64,000 bases of DNA. Origin: Tumebacillus sp. BK434. Lineage in GTDB: Bacteria; Bacillota; Bacilli; Tumebacillales; Tumebacillaceae. Under the pieces are notes generated by a model. The model made no database searches. It saw only the letters and a program-made list of their open reading frames with translations, and was not told the DNA's origin. Shown in pieces: positions 61,766-64,000 of this stretch; the first letter of the stretch is position 1, and each line of letters opens with the position of its first letter. The DNA is taken from positions 281,689 through 345,688 of the forward strand of contig NZ_SLXS01000003.1 of the NCBI RefSeq assembly GCF_004340785.1. Reading direction: 5' to 3'. Position numbers and translations under genes: made by a program.

Positions 61766-61867
61766 AAGAGAAAAAAGTTTCCCACAACCAACTTTGTTGA
61801 GCCCGTCTAACTAGAGCTGTCACCAACGGCAGCTCTTGGCAATAAGATGACAGTGCCATCTTTTTTT
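61766..61867 (+). promoter_or_regulatory. Attenuator-like leader of feoAB
   Basis: About 100 nt of leader end in a terminator: AAGATG (61844-61849), 7-nt loop, CATCTT (61857-61862), then five more T. An earlier stem is GAGCTG (61814-61819) with CAGCTC (61830-61835). CTGTCA (61817-61822), inside that stem, is complementary to TGACAG (61848-61853) inside the terminator, so stem 1 and the terminator compete with a third helix. This is the layout of a riboswitch or protein-controlled attenuator. AAAAGTTTCCC occurs before (61773-61783) and after (61874-61884) the terminator. Confidence 0.5.
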
Positions 61868-61946
61868 AGGCGCAAAAGTTTCCCTCGTGCAAAAGAGTTG
61901 GTTCCAGATAACTATACAGGAGATGAACGGATGGGAGGTTTTGTTC

Positions 61947-62180
61947 ATGGAGATCATTCCATTGCCTGAGCTTCAGATCGGCGAACGGGCGCGAGTGGTG
62001 TCTTTGAACGCGGCAGGCCCGCAGCGGCGCCGCATGCTCGACCTCGGATTGGTTCCGCAGGCGGTCATCGAAGCCCTGCGCAAGAGCCCGGCCGGAGACC
62101 CGGTCGCCTATCGCATCCGCGGCGCGGTGATCGCGCTGCGCCGGGAAGAAGCGTCGCTCGTGATGGTCACGCGCATCTAA
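61947..62180 (+). CDS. feoA: FeoA, ferrous iron transport accessory protein
   Basis: 77 residues from ATG 61947 after GGGAGG. SH3-like cytosolic protein. MEIIPLPELQIGERARVVSL, NAAGPQRRRMLDLGLVPQAV, and VAYRIRGAVIALRREEASLV match the FeoA pattern (G-x-x-R-RM-DLG-x-x-PG, with VPQ where PG is usual). It precedes the feoB halves by 31 bp. Confidence 0.93.
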   Translation: MEIIPLPELQIGERARVVSLNAAGPQRRRMLDLGLVPQAVIEALRKSPAGDPVAYRIRGAVIALRREEASLVMVTRI

Positions 62181-62211
62181 TTTCGCATGTTGTGCAAAGG
62201 AGGGGATAAAT

Positions 62212-63003
62212 ATGTCGCAAACTTCATGTTGTCAAGGAACTCATGCCGCTTGTACGGAGCGGTTCGAGATCGAGCTGCAGAGTCCCGATGACCTCGTCAT
62301 CGCGCTGGCCGGCAACCCCAACACAGGCAAGAGCACCGTATTTAACGCTTTGACCGGGATGAATCAGCACACCGGCAACTGGGCCGGCAAGACGGTCGGC
62401 AGCGCGATCGGCCGCTTCCGCCATCGGGAGCACAGCTTCACGCTGGTCGATCTGCCGGGCACCTACTCTCTTTTGTCCCAATCGGCAGACGAACAAGTCG
62501 CCCGTGACTTCATTTGCTTCGGCAACCCGCACGCAACGCTCGTAGTGACCGATGCGACCAATCTGGAGCGCAACTTGAACCTCGCGCTGCAAGTGATGGA
62601 GGTGACCGATCGTGTCGTGGTCGCGGTCAACCTGATGGACGAAGCGAAGCGCAAAGGCATCACCATCGACCTCGCCGGCCTGCAGGAGCAGCTCGGCGTC
62701 CCGGTGATCCCGCTGTCGGCCCGCAAAGGCGAAGGCTTGCCGGAACTGAAAGACATGCTGCTGAAAGTCGCTCTGGGCGAGGTGCAGCCCGCCCCGAAAC
62801 TGCTCCCTTATTCGGAAGAAGTGGAACGGGCGGTGGCCGACTTGCTCCCGCAGGTCGAACCGCTGGTCGGCGGCGTGCTCCGCCCGCGCTGGGTGGCGCT
62901 CCGCCTGCTCGACGGCGATGAATCGGTGCTGGCCGCGCTTGAACAATACACGCTGGAGCCTCCGCGCCAGATCCGCTCCGGCGAGGTGGTGATACCGCAA
63001 TGA
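62212..63003 (+). CDS. feoB: FeoB GTPase half (split FeoB, N-terminal domain)
   Basis: 263 residues. G domain of the ferrous iron transporter: G1 ALAGNPNTGKSTVFNALTGM, switch I NQHTGNWAGKTVG, G3 VDLPGTYSLLSQSADE, G4 VVAVNLMDEAKRKG, and G5 VIPLSARKGEGLPEL. The N-terminus has CCQGTHAAC, three Cys in a short tail. The gene stops with TGA at 63001-63003 right after the helical spacer, before any membrane helix. The remainder is encoded by the overlapping next frame. Confidence 0.92.
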   Translation: MSQTSCCQGTHAACTERFEIELQSPDDLVIALAGNPNTGKSTVFNALTGMNQHTGNWAGKTVGSAIGRFRHREHSFTLVDLPGTYSLLSQSADEQVARDFICFGNPHATLVVTDATNLERNLNLALQVMEVTDRVVVAVNLMDEAKRKGITIDLAGLQEQLGVPVIPLSARKGEGLPELKDMLLKVALGEVQPAPKLLPYSEEVERAVADLLPQVEPLVGGVLRPRWVALRLLDGDESVLAALEQYTLEPPRQIRSGEVVIPQ

Positions 63004-64000
63004 ACCAAGGACAATTCCAGCAGTTAAAAAATCTGATGCAAAACGTCCAGCAAGCGGACACCTCCGCTTTGCGCGACCAGATGGTCAGCGACATCTACGC
63101 CCGGACGGAAGCGATCGTCTCGCAGACGGTGACGCTGCCGGAGAACAAGACCCAGCTCGATTTTGACCGTCGGCTCGACAACGTGTTGACGTCGCGCTGG
63201 CTCGGCTATCCGATCATGCTGCTGATGCTCGGCACCGTGTTTTACGTGACGATCGCCGGAGCGAACGTCCCGTCCGGACTGTTGGCCGACTTCTTTTTCT
63301 GGATCGAGGGCTATCTGACCGCTGTGTTCACGTGGCTCGGCACCCCGGCTTGGGTGCATGGCGTGCTGATCGAAGGCCTGTACCGCGGCACCGCCTGGGT
63401 GGTGTCGGTGATGCTGCCGCCGATGGCGATCTTCTTCCCGGTGTTCGCGATCCTCGAGGACTTTGGCTATCTGCCACGGGTGGCGTTTAACCTCGACCGC
63501 TTTTTCAAAAAGGCGGGGGCACACGGCAAGCAGGCGTTGACGATGAGCATGGGCTTTGGCTGCAACGCGGCCGGGGTCACCGCCTGCCGGATCATCGAGT
63601 CGCCCCGCGAGCGGATCATCGCGATCATCACGAACAACTTCGTGCCGTGCAACGGGCGCTTTCCGACGCTGATCACCTTGGCCACCCTGTTCATGGGCGG
63701 CGCGGTCGGGCTGGCGTACGGCAGTCTGGTCGCGACAGGCGTGGTGGTCGGGCTGGTGTTGATCGGCATCTCGGCGACCTTGTCGGTGTCGTGGCTGCTG
63801 TCCAAGACGCTCTTGCGCGGCATCCCGTCCAATTTCACCTTGGAGCTGCCGCCGTACCGCAAACCGCAGTTCGGCCGCCTGATGATCCGCTCGGTGTACG
63901 ACCGCACGATCTTCGTGCTGAAGCGTGCGGTCATCGTCGCCGCCCCGGCCGGGGTGGCGACGTGGATCCTCGCCAACATATTCGTGGGCGATCTGAGCAT
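63000..64000 (+). CDS. feoB: FeoB membrane half (split FeoB), 3' end cut by window
   Basis: ATG at 63000-63002 overlaps the GTPase half's TGA (ATGA). The frame stays open to the window edge, about 333 residues. It starts with a hydrophilic helix (MNQGQFQQLKNLMQNVQQAD, LRDQMVSDIYARTEAIVS), i.e. the usual FeoB linker, then the first helices (TSRWLGYPIMLLMLGTVFYV), the Gate/nucleoside-recognition domain (MLPPMAIFFPVFAILEDFGY, LPRVAFNLDRFFKKAGAHGK) and the pore Cys motif GFGCNAAGVTACRIIESPRE, FVPCNGRFPTLITL. FeoB pore Cys are thus present. The rest lies beyond the window. Confidence 0.9.
   Translation, partial: MNQGQFQQLKNLMQNVQQADTSALRDQMVSDIYARTEAIVSQTVTLPENKTQLDFDRRLDNVLTSRWLGYPIMLLMLGTVFYVTIAGANVPSGLLADFFFWIEGYLTAVFTWLGTPAWVHGVLIEGLYRGTAWVVSVMLPPMAIFFPVFAILEDFGYLPRVAFNLDRFFKKAGAHGKQALTMSMGFGCNAAGVTACRIIESPRERIIAIITNNFVPCNGRFPTLITLATLFMGGAVGLAYGSLVATGVVVGLVLIGISATLSVSWLLSKTLLRGIPSNFTLELPPYRKPQFGRLMIRSVYDRTIFVLKRAVIVAAPAGVATWILANIFVGDLS

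Noticed and set aside
61674-61859. Minus-strand 61-codon frame over the feoA leader
   Set aside because: No ribosome site; it covers the promoters and attenuator.

Overview
The window is high-GC chromosomal DNA from a spore-forming Firmicute. I infer the Bacillales, and Tumebacillus or another Alicyclobacillaceae member is the best guess. The reasons are a GerP-type spore-coat gene cluster, FadR/EtfBA and CitR/CitA pairs arranged as in Bacillus, AddAB instead of RecBCD, a SufCDSUB operon, a T-box before hisS, small 4-TM sensor kinases with Spo0A-like boxes upstream, and start codons preceded by strong AGGAGG-type ribosome sites with frequent TTG/GTG starts. I see no phage, insertion sequence, CRISPR array, rRNA or tRNA gene. 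The left end cuts a fumarylacetoacetate-hydrolase-family gene and the right end cuts the second half of a split feoB.

Layout. 1-2 kb: tyrosine/homogentisate catabolism (hppD and an FAH-family hydrolase). 2.2-4 kb: DUF1540 protein, RluA-type pseudouridine synthase, a small membrane protein and a tiny His-rich lipoprotein. 4-6 kb: divergent citR/citA. 6-11.4 kb: two PH-domain membrane proteins, ispH, an MFS exporter and a DehI-like protein. 11.4-14.8 kb: a PrmA-like methyltransferase fused to a NUDIX hydrolase, an SLH/PrcB_C protein and an alpha/beta-hydrolase lipoprotein. 14.8-17.2 kb: hisS with its T-box, back to back with a lipoprotein cyclophilin. 17.4-19.3 kb: split divergent gerP-like cluster. 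19.3-22.2 kb: fadR-etfB-etfA and, just upstream, a roughly 290-nt noncoding RNA gene (6S-like). 22.2-28 kb: DUF6602-like protein, a CPA2 antiporter and two chemoreceptors. 28-33 kb: sufCDSUB. 33-36.5 kb: small hypotheticals, a small alarmone synthetase and an M29 aminopeptidase. 36.6-43.6 kb: addBA. 43.7-46.3 kb: a cupredoxin and an ECF sigma factor with a membrane-anchored partner. 46.4-48 kb: the ytqA/ytqB (mnmM) tRNA-modification pair. 48.3-52.7 kb: a flavin oxidoreductase, lipoprotein, TetR regulator, sodA and an inositol-phosphatase-family gene. 52.9-55.5 kb: tandem sensor kinases. 55.5-58.7 kb: the thiamine-type ECF transporter under a TPP riboswitch. 58.7-61.6 kb: uvsE, a glutaredoxin-like protein and an MFS transporter. 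61.7-64 kb: feoA and a split feoB behind a leader that looks like a transcription attenuator.

How the genes work together. Several compact units are translationally coupled by ATGA or larger overlaps (hppD-FAH, sufCDSUB, addBA, sigma/partner, ykoEDC-like, feoB halves). Iron-sulfur and iron biology recur (Suf, Feo, Fe-S AddB, IspH, radical-SAM YtqA). Sporulation and germination appear in the gerP cluster and in the kinases.

The points most worth a second look are the methyltransferase-NUDIX fusion, the attenuator-like leader before feoA with the split feoB, the 6S-like RNA, the cysteine-rich HisRS, AddB without a recognisable Walker A motif, and the dyad centred in the gerP divergent promoter region. 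None is proven here to be a wholly new system. All coordinates and motifs were read by eye, and no database search was run.
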